From: Candidatus Zixiibacteriota bacterium | Lineage (GTDB): Bacteria; Blakebacterota; Blakebacteria; Blakebacterales; Blakebacteraceae | NCBI GenBank assembly: GCA_030604325.1 | Contig: JAUVWC010000023.1 | Coordinates: 1-9,651, forward strand | Reading direction: 5' to 3' | Length of the DNA stretch: 9,651 bases | In this document: in pieces, positions 1-6,428 of the stretch | How positions within the stretch are numbered: the first letter of the stretch is position 1 | Layout of the letters: each line of letters begins with the position of its first letter | Position numbers and translations under genes: made by a program | The notes under the pieces: model-generated | The model's database searches: none | What the model saw: only the letters and a program-made list of their open reading frames with translations | What the model was told of the DNA's origin: nothing

Positions 1-1
1 C

Positions 2-1060
2 GCGCTCGTCGTGCTCCCCGGAGGATTCAAAATCGATGTGACCACCGCGCGTGAAGAAGGCTATGTGAAGCCGGGGGCTCTGCCCACGGTAGAGCCGGGC
101 TCACTAGAAAAAGACCTGTACCGGCGTGATTTCACCATCAATGCCATGGCTATCCGCCTCGGCCCGCAGGGATACGGCAGGTTCGTGGATACTTATGAGG
201 GTCGGCGAGACCTGAAAGAGGGACGGATCCGGGTGTTGCACGACGGTTCCTTCCGGGATGATCCGACCCGAATTCTGCGCGCGGTACGCTTCGAGACACG
301 GTACGGATTCCAGATAGAGGAGGAGACCTACCAGCTGCTCACCGACGCCGTCCGCCAGGACATGCTGCAGGAAGTGAGCCGGCAGCGCCTGCGTGAGGAG
401 ATAGTGGCGGTGCTGAAGGAAGAGAGGGGAGGGGCGGCGGTCAGCAGGCTGCACGAAGCCGGTGTATGGCAGAATCTATTCGGGGCGGACTTCCAGCTGC
501 CCCAGGAAGTGGAGGAGCTGTTTCAGCGCGGGGACGAAGCCATCGGCTGGTACGAGGGATTGAATAAAGACATTAAACTGTTAGAGGTAGAACCCTGGAT
601 CGTGCGCTGGCTCCTGCTTATAGGAGAGAATCCACACGAAACCGTGGAGAGAATCACCACAGAGTATCACCTGGGCAGAATTGCCCTGCGGTGCGCGACG
701 GAATTGATGGAATACACCTCCCCCGTGATCTTTTGTTTTCAAACCGGCGATCAAACCAACAATAGCACCCTCTATCGAGTACTGGGGGGCCTGGATCCGG
801 AGACTATGATCTGCCTCATTGCCAGATCTAAAACCGAGGACGCCTATCGTCTCGCGGAGCGTTTTCTGCTCGACCTGCGCCCGATGGATATGCTGGTAAG
901 CGGTTCCGACCTGAAAGAACTCGGCATGAGGGAAGGACCGTCCATGGGGTGGGTACTTGACCAGCTCTTCGATGCACAGCTGGATGGGGTTATCGTAAGC
1001 AGGGAGGAGGCACTGGCAAAGGCCAGGCAGCTGATCGAGCGCGCCGGCAGTGCGCTTTGA
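2..1060 (+). CDS. CCA-adding enzyme / poly(A) polymerase family protein, 3' part (N-terminus outside window)
   Basis: The frame is open from base 2 to a TGA at 1058-1060, giving 352 residues of a protein that begins upstream; no start codon in the window should be trusted. Seen: IDVTTAR at residues 11-17 (the acidic residue plus basic segment of the nucleotidyltransferase head), RRDFTINAMA at 41-50 and RDDPTRILRAVRF at 85-97. These are signature motifs of class II tRNA nucleotidyltransferases and bacterial poly(A) polymerases, which add CCA or A residues to RNA 3' ends in the cytoplasm. The GSxAR and DxD motifs must lie upstream. The C-terminal segment (about 290-350, with RPMDMLVSGSDL and an REEALAKARQLI helix) resembles the tail of the long CBS-DHH-PAP fusion proteins found in deltaproteobacteria, so the missing N-terminus may carry DHH and CBS domains; that is inference. 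CCA addition, A addition or both cannot be separated from sequence alone. Confidence 0.93.
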   Translation, partial: ALVVLPGGFKIDVTTAREEGYVKPGALPTVEPGSLEKDLYRRDFTINAMAIRLGPQGYGRFVDTYEGRRDLKEGRIRVLHDGSFRDDPTRILRAVRFETRYGFQIEEETYQLLTDAVRQDMLQEVSRQRLREEIVAVLKEERGGAAVSRLHEAGVWQNLFGADFQLPQEVEELFQRGDEAIGWYEGLNKDIKLLEVEPWIVRWLLLIGENPHETVERITTEYHLGRIALRCATELMEYTSPVIFCFQTGDQTNNSTLYRVLGGLDPETMICLIARSKTEDAYRLAERFLLDLRPMDMLVSGSDLKELGMREGPSMGWVLDQLFDAQLDGVIVSREEALAKARQLIERAGSAL

Positions 1061-1124
1061 CGCTTCTAACAACTGCTAACAAGTTTCCCTCCGTCAACGT
1101 ATCTTTTATGCGCCTCCACTATCG

Positions 1125-1161
1125 GTCAGTTTCGATCTGGAGATCCCGGATGGCAACTGAC
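1125..1161. repeat. Small inverted repeat in the gap before the M50 peptidase gene
   Basis: GTCAGTT at 1125-1131 is the exact reverse complement of AACTGAC at 1155-1161. The 23-base loop contains a second small inverted pair, GATC at 1134-1137 and GATC at 1142-1145. No T-run follows, so this does not look like a typical intrinsic terminator. The rest of the 1061-1204 gap holds two TAACAA copies 10 bases apart (1067-1072 and 1077-1082) and no gene that I can see. It could be a weak RNA hairpin or an operator, or it may be chance. Confidence 0.3.
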
Positions 1162-1204
1162 GGATTTCCGGACGGCGACTGATTGGAGCTGCTCGGTTGG
1201 GATT

Positions 1205-1879
1205 ATGGTCGAATTCCTGAGTCAAATCTTCATTTTGCTGCCCCCGATTCTACTGGCGCTGACTTTTCATGAGTGGGCTCACGCCTGGACTGCCAACAGA
1301 TTGGGCGACCCGACCGCAAGAATGATGGGTCGACTCTCCCTCAATCCTCTCGTACACCTGGATCCGGTTGGTACACTCGTGCTGATCTTCACACGGTTCG
1401 TAGGGTGGGCAAAACCGGTACCGGTCGATACCCGCTACCTGAGGAACCCGAAACGAGACCTTTTCTGGATCGCCGGCGCCGGCCCCCTGGCCAACCTCAC
1501 GTTGGCTCTGGCACTGGGCATCATTATCCGGCTGGGGGGGCCCGAACGCTTTATATACGCCTATAGTTCATTCGTCAGCCCTCAGAATATCCCTCTGCAA
1601 GGAATCGGAGAAATACTGAGTGCAATGGTGTTCCTGTGTTTTATTATCAATATTGCACTGGCATGGTTTAATATGTTACCGATACCCCCGCTTGACGGTT
1701 CGAAGGTGTTGATGCGGTTCCTTTCTCCAAAAGCTACATTGTCTTACCTGCAGTTCAGCAGGTACGGTTTCCTCATTCTGCTGTTTCTGGTGCTGGCCTT
1801 CCGGGGGGTGCTGTGGAGCATTCTGGGACCGCCTGTCGCACTAACCGGATACATTTTTGGAGGTATCCGGTTCTTTTGA
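1205..1879 (+). CDS. Site-2 protease family (peptidase M50) membrane metallopeptidase
   Basis: A predicted zinc metalloprotease of 224 residues embedded in the cytoplasmic membrane. Seen: HEWAH (HExxH) at residues 22-26 inside the first hydrophobic segment, supplying the two zinc-binding histidines and the catalytic glutamate; LNPLVHLDPVGT at 46-57, a conserved loop of this subfamily; and NMLPIPPLDGSK at 156-167, where D164 is the expected third zinc ligand. Hydrophobic segments lie near 8-27, 52-66, 88-110, 137-155 and 185-205. The short length and absence of a PDZ domain match the small YwhC/Rip-like M50 group rather than RseP. Substrates of this group are mostly unknown. The ATG at 1205 is preceded only by a weak ribosome site (TTGGGA, 1197-1202). 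In several deltaproteobacteria this gene follows a CBS-DHH-PAP gene, as it seems to here, and is often followed by trpS and scpAB; here a pilus operon follows instead. Confidence 0.93.
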   Translation: MVEFLSQIFILLPPILLALTFHEWAHAWTANRLGDPTARMMGRLSLNPLVHLDPVGTLVLIFTRFVGWAKPVPVDTRYLRNPKRDLFWIAGAGPLANLTLALALGIIIRLGGPERFIYAYSSFVSPQNIPLQGIGEILSAMVFLCFIINIALAWFNMLPIPPLDGSKVLMRFLSPKATLSYLQFSRYGFLILLFLVLAFRGVLWSILGPPVALTGYIFGGIRFF

Positions 1880-1905
1880 CTTTGCATGCAGGGATGTGCT
1901 ATCTA
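1876..1905 (+). promoter_or_regulatory. Possible sigma-70 type promoter for the pilus operon
   Basis: TTGACT at 1876-1881 (five of six to TTGACA) overlaps the stop codon of the M50 peptidase gene. Eighteen bases later comes TATCTA at 1900-1905, preceded by TGC, which would make an extended -10 element. The -10 hexamer matches only three of six and lacks the conserved final T, so this is weak. It is placed to start transcription some 20 bases before the small membrane protein gene at 1935 and would then serve pilB and the genes behind it. Read-through from the peptidase gene is the alternative. Confidence 0.25.
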
Positions 1906-1934
1906 CATAGACCTGTTGCGGCAAATAGGTGATA

Positions 1935-2153
1935 ATGGTACGTATACGGCAAAGACAGCGTTTTCAAACGGGTAGGGCGGAATCCGTTTCCGGTTCGCCA
2001 GCAGAGGCAGAGACGGCAGAAATGGAGGGCTCAAGACACATCCATATCAGACGGCCAGCCGGCCTGCTGTATAACCATATCCGGTCCCGGTCGATACTAT
2101 GGTTGGTAGTTTTGTTTATTCTGATCTTATCAGCCATAGCATTGCTGGGATAA
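1935..2153 (+). CDS. Small single-pass (tail-anchored) membrane protein, unknown function
   Basis: I do not recognise this gene. From the ATG at 1935 it encodes 72 residues: a basic N-terminus (MVRIRQRQRF), a polar middle rich in Glu, Ala and Ser (about 18-32), a second basic stretch (HIHIRRPAG and NHIRSRS, about 36-53) and a C-terminal hydrophobic segment of about 18 residues (ILWLVVLFILILSAIALL), one residue short of the end. The topology suggests a tail-anchored protein with a cytoplasmic N-terminus. A GTG at 1929 in the same frame is possible, but the AGGTG at 1927-1931 is better used as the ribosome site for the ATG. The TAA is 22 bases before the pilB start, on the same strand, so the two are probably co-transcribed. 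The coherent basic-then-hydrophobic pattern and tight placement argue that it is real; short length and no recognised family argue for caution. Confidence 0.55.
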   Translation: MVRIRQRQRFQTGRAESVSGSPAEAETAEMEGSRHIHIRRPAGLLYNHIRSRSILWLVVLFILILSAIALLG

Positions 2154-2175
2154 ACAGACAGAGGAAGGACCAAGG

Positions 2176-3876
2176 ATGGCAGTTAAACTTGGGCAGATGC
2201 TCCTGAAGTCCGGCGCCATAAACCGGGAGCAGCTCGAACAGGCACTGTCCAAACAGAAGATATCGGGGGGAACTCTGGGCTCCAATCTCGTCGGTATGGG
2301 GATCCTCACCGAGCAGCAGATACTGGAGTACCTCGGCAAGCAATTGAATGTTGGAGTAATCGACCTGCAGAACGATTCTCTCGACCCTGATATTGTCAAT
2401 ATCATTCCTCGAGACGTGTCCAGGAAGTTCAATGTTGTGGCGGTGGAGAAGAATGGAAATACGCTGACCGTCGCCGCCTCCGACCCAACAAACATCTTCG
2501 TCCTCGACTCGATCAAATTCGTCACCGGTTTCAATGTTAAACCGGTCATAGCTGCCGAATCAGCCATCAAGAAGGCGATCGAGGATTTGTACGCTGTAGA
2601 CGAATCGATCGAGGCCATGGAGGATGTTCTCCGGGACTTAGAGGGAGCCGAACTGGAGATATTGGAAGAGGAGGAGGAGCTGGAAGCTGAGGCGTTGGAG
2701 GCGGCCATCTCGGATGCCCCACTGGTACGTCTCGTGGATTCCATTATCATTGATGCCATCCGCAGGGGAGCATCCGACATACACATCGAACCATACGAGC
2801 GCGCCGTTCGTGTCCGCTACCGCATCGACGGCACCCTCATCGAGATGTCGCCGATTCCCTTCCGGCTGAAGGCGGCTGTGGTCTCCCGCCTCAAGATCAT
2901 GTCAGATCTTGACATTGCCGAGCGCCGCATACCCCAGGACGGTCGCATCAAGGTGAAAACGAGCGGCAAGACGGTTGACCTGCGGGTCTCTGTCCTTCCG
3001 GTGATTTTCGGCGAAAAAGTGGTCATGCGGATATTGGACGCCGGAGCCCTGGACCTGGACCTGACCCATCTCGGCTATACCAAGAAAGCTCTCGAAGACT
3101 TTATGCACGGTATCCACCAGCCGTACGGAATGGTGCTGGTGACCGGCCCTACAGGTTCGGGCAAGTCGACAACCCTCTATGCGGCGGTGAGTCTCCTGAA
3201 CGAACCCGATACAAACATCATGACCGCGGAAGACCCGGTTGAATACAATATGGCCGGAATCAACCAGGTAAACGTTCGGGCTGAGATAGGACTCACCTTT
3301 GCCGCCTCACTCCGCTCATTCCTGCGCCAGGATCCGAATATCATCATGGTCGGTGAGATCCGTGACCTGGAGACGGGGGAGATCGCGATAAAAGCGGCAC
3401 TGACCGGACACCTCGTACTTTCCACGCTTCACACCAACGACTCCGCCAGCACCATCAACAGGATGCTGGATATGGGATTGCCCCCCTTCCTGCTGGCAAC
3501 ATCGCTCAACGTCATTCAGGCACAGCGCCTCGTACGCCGGCTCTGCAAGGAATGCAGGGAACCGGTCAAACCAACGCGGGAGCAGGCGGAGTTGCTCGAG
3601 ATCACCGCGGAGCAAATAAAGAGTGCAGAGGTCTACAATAAGGTCGGCTGTTCTGTCTGTAACCACACCGGTTACAAGGGCCGGTTGGGAATCTACGAAG
3701 TGCTGCCGGTCACTACGGCCATCAAGCAGATGATCCTTGAGGAGTCCAGCAGTATGGAAATGAAGAAGAGAGCAGTGGATGAGGGGATGCTCTCCCTGCG
3801 TGCCGATGCGGTACAGAAGTGGTTGAGCGGGATAACTTCATTCGAAGAGATACTCCGTGAAACGGCGGAGATCTAA
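2176..3876 (+). CDS. pilB: Type IV pilus assembly (extension) ATPase PilB
   Basis: The 566-residue cytoplasmic motor that drives pilin polymerisation; usual length for PilB/GspE. Seen: an N-terminal MshEN-type domain with two 24-residue motifs, K4-Q27 and T33-Q56, separated by five residues; a Glu-rich linker (about 143-178); Walker A GPTGSGKS at 324-331; Asp box AEDPVEYN at 351-358; Walker B IIMVGEIRD at 389-397 with catalytic E394; His box TLHTND at 417-422; and a tetracysteine zinc site (C457, C460, C492, C495), which marks PilB/GspE and is absent from PilT. Known for the family: MshEN domains bind cyclic di-GMP. Here the leading Arg of both motifs is replaced (Lys, Thr), so binding may be weakened. 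The ATG at 2176 has a strong ribosome site (AGGAAGGA, 2162-2169). GspE of a type II secretion system is the alternative, but adjacent pilT, pilC, pilS and pilR point to a pilus. Confidence 0.96.
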   Translation: MAVKLGQMLLKSGAINREQLEQALSKQKISGGTLGSNLVGMGILTEQQILEYLGKQLNVGVIDLQNDSLDPDIVNIIPRDVSRKFNVVAVEKNGNTLTVAASDPTNIFVLDSIKFVTGFNVKPVIAAESAIKKAIEDLYAVDESIEAMEDVLRDLEGAELEILEEEEELEAEALEAAISDAPLVRLVDSIIIDAIRRGASDIHIEPYERAVRVRYRIDGTLIEMSPIPFRLKAAVVSRLKIMSDLDIAERRIPQDGRIKVKTSGKTVDLRVSVLPVIFGEKVVMRILDAGALDLDLTHLGYTKKALEDFMHGIHQPYGMVLVTGPTGSGKSTTLYAAVSLLNEPDTNIMTAEDPVEYNMAGINQVNVRAEIGLTFAASLRSFLRQDPNIIMVGEIRDLETGEIAIKAALTGHLVLSTLHTNDSASTINRMLDMGLPPFLLATSLNVIQAQRLVRRLCKECREPVKPTREQAELLEITAEQIKSAEVYNKVGCSVCNHTGYKGRLGIYEVLPVTTAIKQMILEESSSMEMKKRAVDEGMLSLRADAVQKWLSGITSFEEILRETAEI

Positions 3877-3892
3877 ATTGCTTAACCCATCT

Positions 3893-4055
3893 AGTGTCCT
3901 GAGTCAGAAGTCCGTTGCATAACCGAGAACTACGCTGCGCCGCTCCGGCCAGGCGCGGCGACGAGGCATAGCGGTGGCTATGGCGAGGAGGCGCAACGCC
4001 GCAGGTGCGGATGCAGCGTAGGATGAATTACGACGGATTTATGATTCAGGGCACT
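3893..4055. repeat. Structured inverted-repeat element (MITE-like) between pilB and pilT
   Basis: The outer arms, 3893-3922 and 4028-4055, are imperfect inverted repeats: of the first 25 positions, 20 match. Inside are nested pairs: CTACGCTGC at 3930-3938 with GCAGCGTAG at 4013-4021 (perfect, nine pairs), GCGGCG at 3955-3960 with CGCCGC at 3997-4002, and a central hairpin CATAGC (3967-3972) and GCTATG (3977-3982) around the loop GGTG. The whole element could fold into one long branched hairpin in DNA or RNA. It holds no transposase and no convincing reading frame. It fills nearly all of the 199-base gap between pilB and pilT, whereas the downstream pilus genes are 3 and 37 bases apart or overlap. 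The left end abuts TA (3892-3893) and the right end TT (4055-4056), so a TA target duplication would need one mutation. Its mobility is inferred; it may instead be an RNA structure that adjusts pilT expression. Confidence 0.75.
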
Positions 4056-4075
4056 TGTCGCGGAGACGGACATCT

Positions 4076-5179
4076 ATGGCTGGATTGAACCTGAAATCAC
4101 TACTGGAAGACATGGTGTCACACCGGGGGAGCGACCTGCATCTGACGGTCGGAGCCGTTCCGCAGATGCGTGTGGATGGAGACCTTATCTCAATGAAAGA
4201 TTTCGACCGACTGGTACCGGAGGAAACACAGGCGCTCGCTTACAGCGTGCTGACCGAGAAGCAGAAAAAGGAATTCGAAGAGACGATGGAACTCGACTTC
4301 TCCTTCGGTATCAAGGGCCTCAGCCGGTTCCGGGGAAATGTCTTCATGCAGCGGGGGGCGGTAGCTGCTGTATTCCGGACTATACCTTACAAGATAATGT
4401 CCTTCGAGAAGCTGGGACTGCCTCCCATCACAAAAGAGTTATCCGAACGCCCCAACGGACTCGTGCTGGTTACCGGGCCGACCGGATCGGGGAAATCCAC
4501 GACGCTGGCCGCCATGATTGACCGGATAAATGCCGCAGATCCAGTCCACATCCTCACCATCGAGGATCCCATCGAGTTCGTCCACAACCACAAACGCGCC
4601 CTGGTGAACCAGCGTCAGCTCGGAGCCGATACAATGGGTTTTCATCCGGCCCTGCGATCCGCGCTGCGCCAGGACCCCGATGTGGTTCTGATCGGTGAGA
4701 TGCGCGACCTGGAGACTATCGAGGCAGCCCTGACGATCGCCGAGACCGGACACCTCGCCTTCGGTACCCTGCACACAAATTCGGCGGCGCAGACGATGAA
4801 CCGGCTCATAGATGTTTTCCCCACCTCACAGCAACAACAGGTCCGCACACAGCTCTCCCTGACACTGGAGGGAGTTATCAGCCAGCATCTGTTGCCGAAG
4901 GTGGGCGGGGGCAGGGTGGCGGCCCTCGAGATCCTGGTCTGCACCCCGGCGGTCCGGGCCCTCATCCGGGACAACAAAATCCACCAGATATACAGTATCA
5001 TGCAGGTGGGGACGAAATTCGGTATGCGTACGATGACCCAGTCCCTTTACGAGCTTGTACGCCGCCGTGAGGTCGATGTGCATAATGCCATGAGCCGCTG
5101 CACCGAACCGGAGGAGCTTAAAGAAATGCTTAGCCGCGGCGGTACAACTGGCATGGGAAGCATGAGGAAAGGAGCATAA
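4076..5179 (+). CDS. pilT: Type IV pilus retraction ATPase PilT
   Basis: The cytoplasmic hexameric motor that disassembles the pilus and powers twitching motility and DNA uptake. From the ATG at 4076 the protein has 367 residues, typical for PilT. Seen: an N-terminal PAS-like region with GSDLHLTVG (18-26); Walker A GPTGSGKS at 134-141; Asp box TIEDPIEF at 161-168; Walker B VVLIGEMRD at 203-211 with E208; His box TLHTNSA at 231-237; and AVRALIRD at 292-299, the variant here of the AIRNLIRE motif needed for retraction. No tetracysteine zinc site, which separates it from PilB. A TTG at 4055 in frame would add seven residues, but it sits on the boundary of the repeat element, and the ATG has GGAG at 4062-4065 and gives the usual PilT N-terminus. 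PilU, an accessory retraction ATPase, is a less likely identity because this is the only such gene in the cluster. Confidence 0.95.
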   Translation: MAGLNLKSLLEDMVSHRGSDLHLTVGAVPQMRVDGDLISMKDFDRLVPEETQALAYSVLTEKQKKEFEETMELDFSFGIKGLSRFRGNVFMQRGAVAAVFRTIPYKIMSFEKLGLPPITKELSERPNGLVLVTGPTGSGKSTTLAAMIDRINAADPVHILTIEDPIEFVHNHKRALVNQRQLGADTMGFHPALRSALRQDPDVVLIGEMRDLETIEAALTIAETGHLAFGTLHTNSAAQTMNRLIDVFPTSQQQQVRTQLSLTLEGVISQHLLPKVGGGRVAALEILVCTPAVRALIRDNKIHQIYSIMQVGTKFGMRTMTQSLYELVRRREVDVHNAMSRCTEPEELKEMLSRGGTTGMGSMRKGA

Positions 5180-5182
5180 CCA

Positions 5183-6391
5183 GTGCCGGTCTTCACGTAT
5201 AAGGGAACTTCCGGCGCGGGAAAAGACGTCTCAGGGAATGTAGAAGCGGATAACCTGGTACAAGCCGAACAGATACTTCGATCCCGCCGCATCACTGACG
5301 TTCGTGTCAAGAAGAAGGCTGCGGAGATAAGAATACCGGGCTTTGGTGGCGGGCGGGTTCCGGCGAACGCCATAACTGGATTTTCCCGCCAGTTCGCCAC
5401 GATGATCGACGCTGGCCTTCCTCTGGTGCAGTGCCTAAAAATCCTCGCCGCCCAGGTCGAAAACGATACGTTCAAAACTATATTGAAGCATGGTACGGCT
5501 GATGTTGAGGCAGGGAGCACCCTATCCGAGGCGTTGGCGAAACACCCGAAAGTATTTACCTCACTGTTTGTCAATATGGTTGCTGCCGGTGAGGTCGGAG
5601 GGATACTGGATGATGTGCTGCTACGTTTAGCCACCTACATGGAAAAGGCTGATGCACTCAAGCGGAAAATAAAAGGCGCCATGATGTATCCGGCCGTGGT
5701 GATGACGGTGGCTATCGGTGCCACGGCAACCCTGATGATCGTGGTGGTTCCGACATTTATAAAGATGTTCGATCAGTCGGGCGTAGACCTTCCCCTGCCG
5801 ACGCAGATCGTAGTCGCACTCTCTCACTTTCTTACGAGCTACATTCTGTTTATCATCGCTGGAACCGTCATAGCCATAGTTATGTTTAAGCGTTACTACG
5901 CATCGGATAACGGCGAAAGGGTAGTGGATAACTTTAAACTCCATATGCCCATTATCGGCGATCTGATCCGTAAATCATCTGTCGCGCGGTTCTCCCGCAC
6001 ACTGAGCACGCTCCTCGGTTCAGGAGTCAGTATCCTCGAGGCGTTGGATATCACCGCACGTACGGCTGGCAACCGGATAATCCAGGATGCACTCTTCGTT
6101 GCCAGGACCAGTATCGGAGGTGGGGAGACCATAGCCTCACCACTGGAGGAATCGGGAGTATTCCCACCTATGGTCATGCAGATGGTGAATGTGGGTGAGC
6201 AGACCGGTGAGCTCGACAAGATGCTGGGCAAGATCGCCGATTACTATGAAGAAGAAGTCGATGCCGCAGTAGAATCCCTCACCTCCGTCATCGAACCTAT
6301 AATCATTGTCTATCTGGGAGTGGTCATCGGTGGTATGGTGCTGGCGATGTACATGCCACTATTCAACATGATGGAAGGGTTCGGCGGCTGA
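5183..6391 (+). CDS. pilC: Type IV pilus inner-membrane platform protein PilC
   Basis: A polytopic cytoplasmic-membrane protein of 402 residues on which PilB and PilT act to insert or withdraw pilin subunits. Seen: two T2SSF (GspF) repeats, about 67-190 and 270-392, with the paired signatures FATMIDAGLPL (71-81) and LSTLLGSGVSI (274-284), and AAGEVGGILD (134-143) matching NVGEQTGELD (336-345). Hydrophobic segments lie near 168-192, 217-236 and 371-391, the usual three-helix layout. The start is GTG at 5183, three bases after the pilT stop, with AGGAG at 5170-5174 as ribosome site; this gives the standard PilC opening MPVFTYKG. Tight spacing implies translational coupling with pilT. GspF of type II secretion is homologous, but the neighbours favour the pilus. 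Confidence 0.96.
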   Translation: MPVFTYKGTSGAGKDVSGNVEADNLVQAEQILRSRRITDVRVKKKAAEIRIPGFGGGRVPANAITGFSRQFATMIDAGLPLVQCLKILAAQVENDTFKTILKHGTADVEAGSTLSEALAKHPKVFTSLFVNMVAAGEVGGILDDVLLRLATYMEKADALKRKIKGAMMYPAVVMTVAIGATATLMIVVVPTFIKMFDQSGVDLPLPTQIVVALSHFLTSYILFIIAGTVIAIVMFKRYYASDNGERVVDNFKLHMPIIGDLIRKSSVARFSRTLSTLLGSGVSILEALDITARTAGNRIIQDALFVARTSIGGGETIASPLEESGVFPPMVMQMVNVGEQTGELDKMLGKIADYYEEEVDAAVESLTSVIEPIIIVYLGVVIGGMVLAMYMPLFNMMEGFGG

Positions 6392-6398
6392 GCCCGGC

Positions 6399-6410
6399 GG
6401 GCGGCCGCCC
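6399..6410. other. Perfect 12-base GC palindrome between pilC and pilS
   Basis: GGGCGGCCGCCC is self-complementary over its full length and lies 8 bases after the pilC stop and 18 bases before the pilS ATG. It is flanked by GGCGG (6383-6387) and CCGCC (6414-6418), which are also complementary. No T-run follows, so a terminator is unlikely. As RNA it could limit ribosome access to pilS, which has no visible ribosome site. A chance GC-rich spacer is also possible. Confidence 0.35.
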
Positions 6411-6428
6411 TGACCGCCTCGAACAACC

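Noticed and set aside
1148..1165. TGGCAA near 1151 as the -24 box of a sigma-54 promoter for the M50 gene
   Set aside because: No GC dinucleotide at the required 10-base spacing from GG, and the -12 box is absent.
2130..2786. Long minus-strand open frame opposite the start of pilB with a poly-Ser stretch
   Set aside because: The Ser run is the complement of the Glu-rich linker codons of pilB; it has no ribosome site or family resemblance and lies opposite a clearly real gene.
4049..4065. GGGCAC-N5-GCGGA as a possible sigma-54 promoter before pilT
   Set aside because: The -12 part does not match TTGC and the site is formed by the end of the inverted-repeat element.
5047..5634. Minus-strand open frame of 195 codons opposite the pilT end and pilC start
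   Set aside because: Low-complexity Ser/Arg/Pro-like translation and no motif; both sense genes are complete with all family motifs.
2176..6391. Type II secretion (GspE/GspF) rather than type IV pilus
   Set aside because: A retraction ATPase with a variant AIRNLIRE motif and the PilS-PilR pair are adjacent, which is a pilus arrangement; no other Gsp genes are seen.
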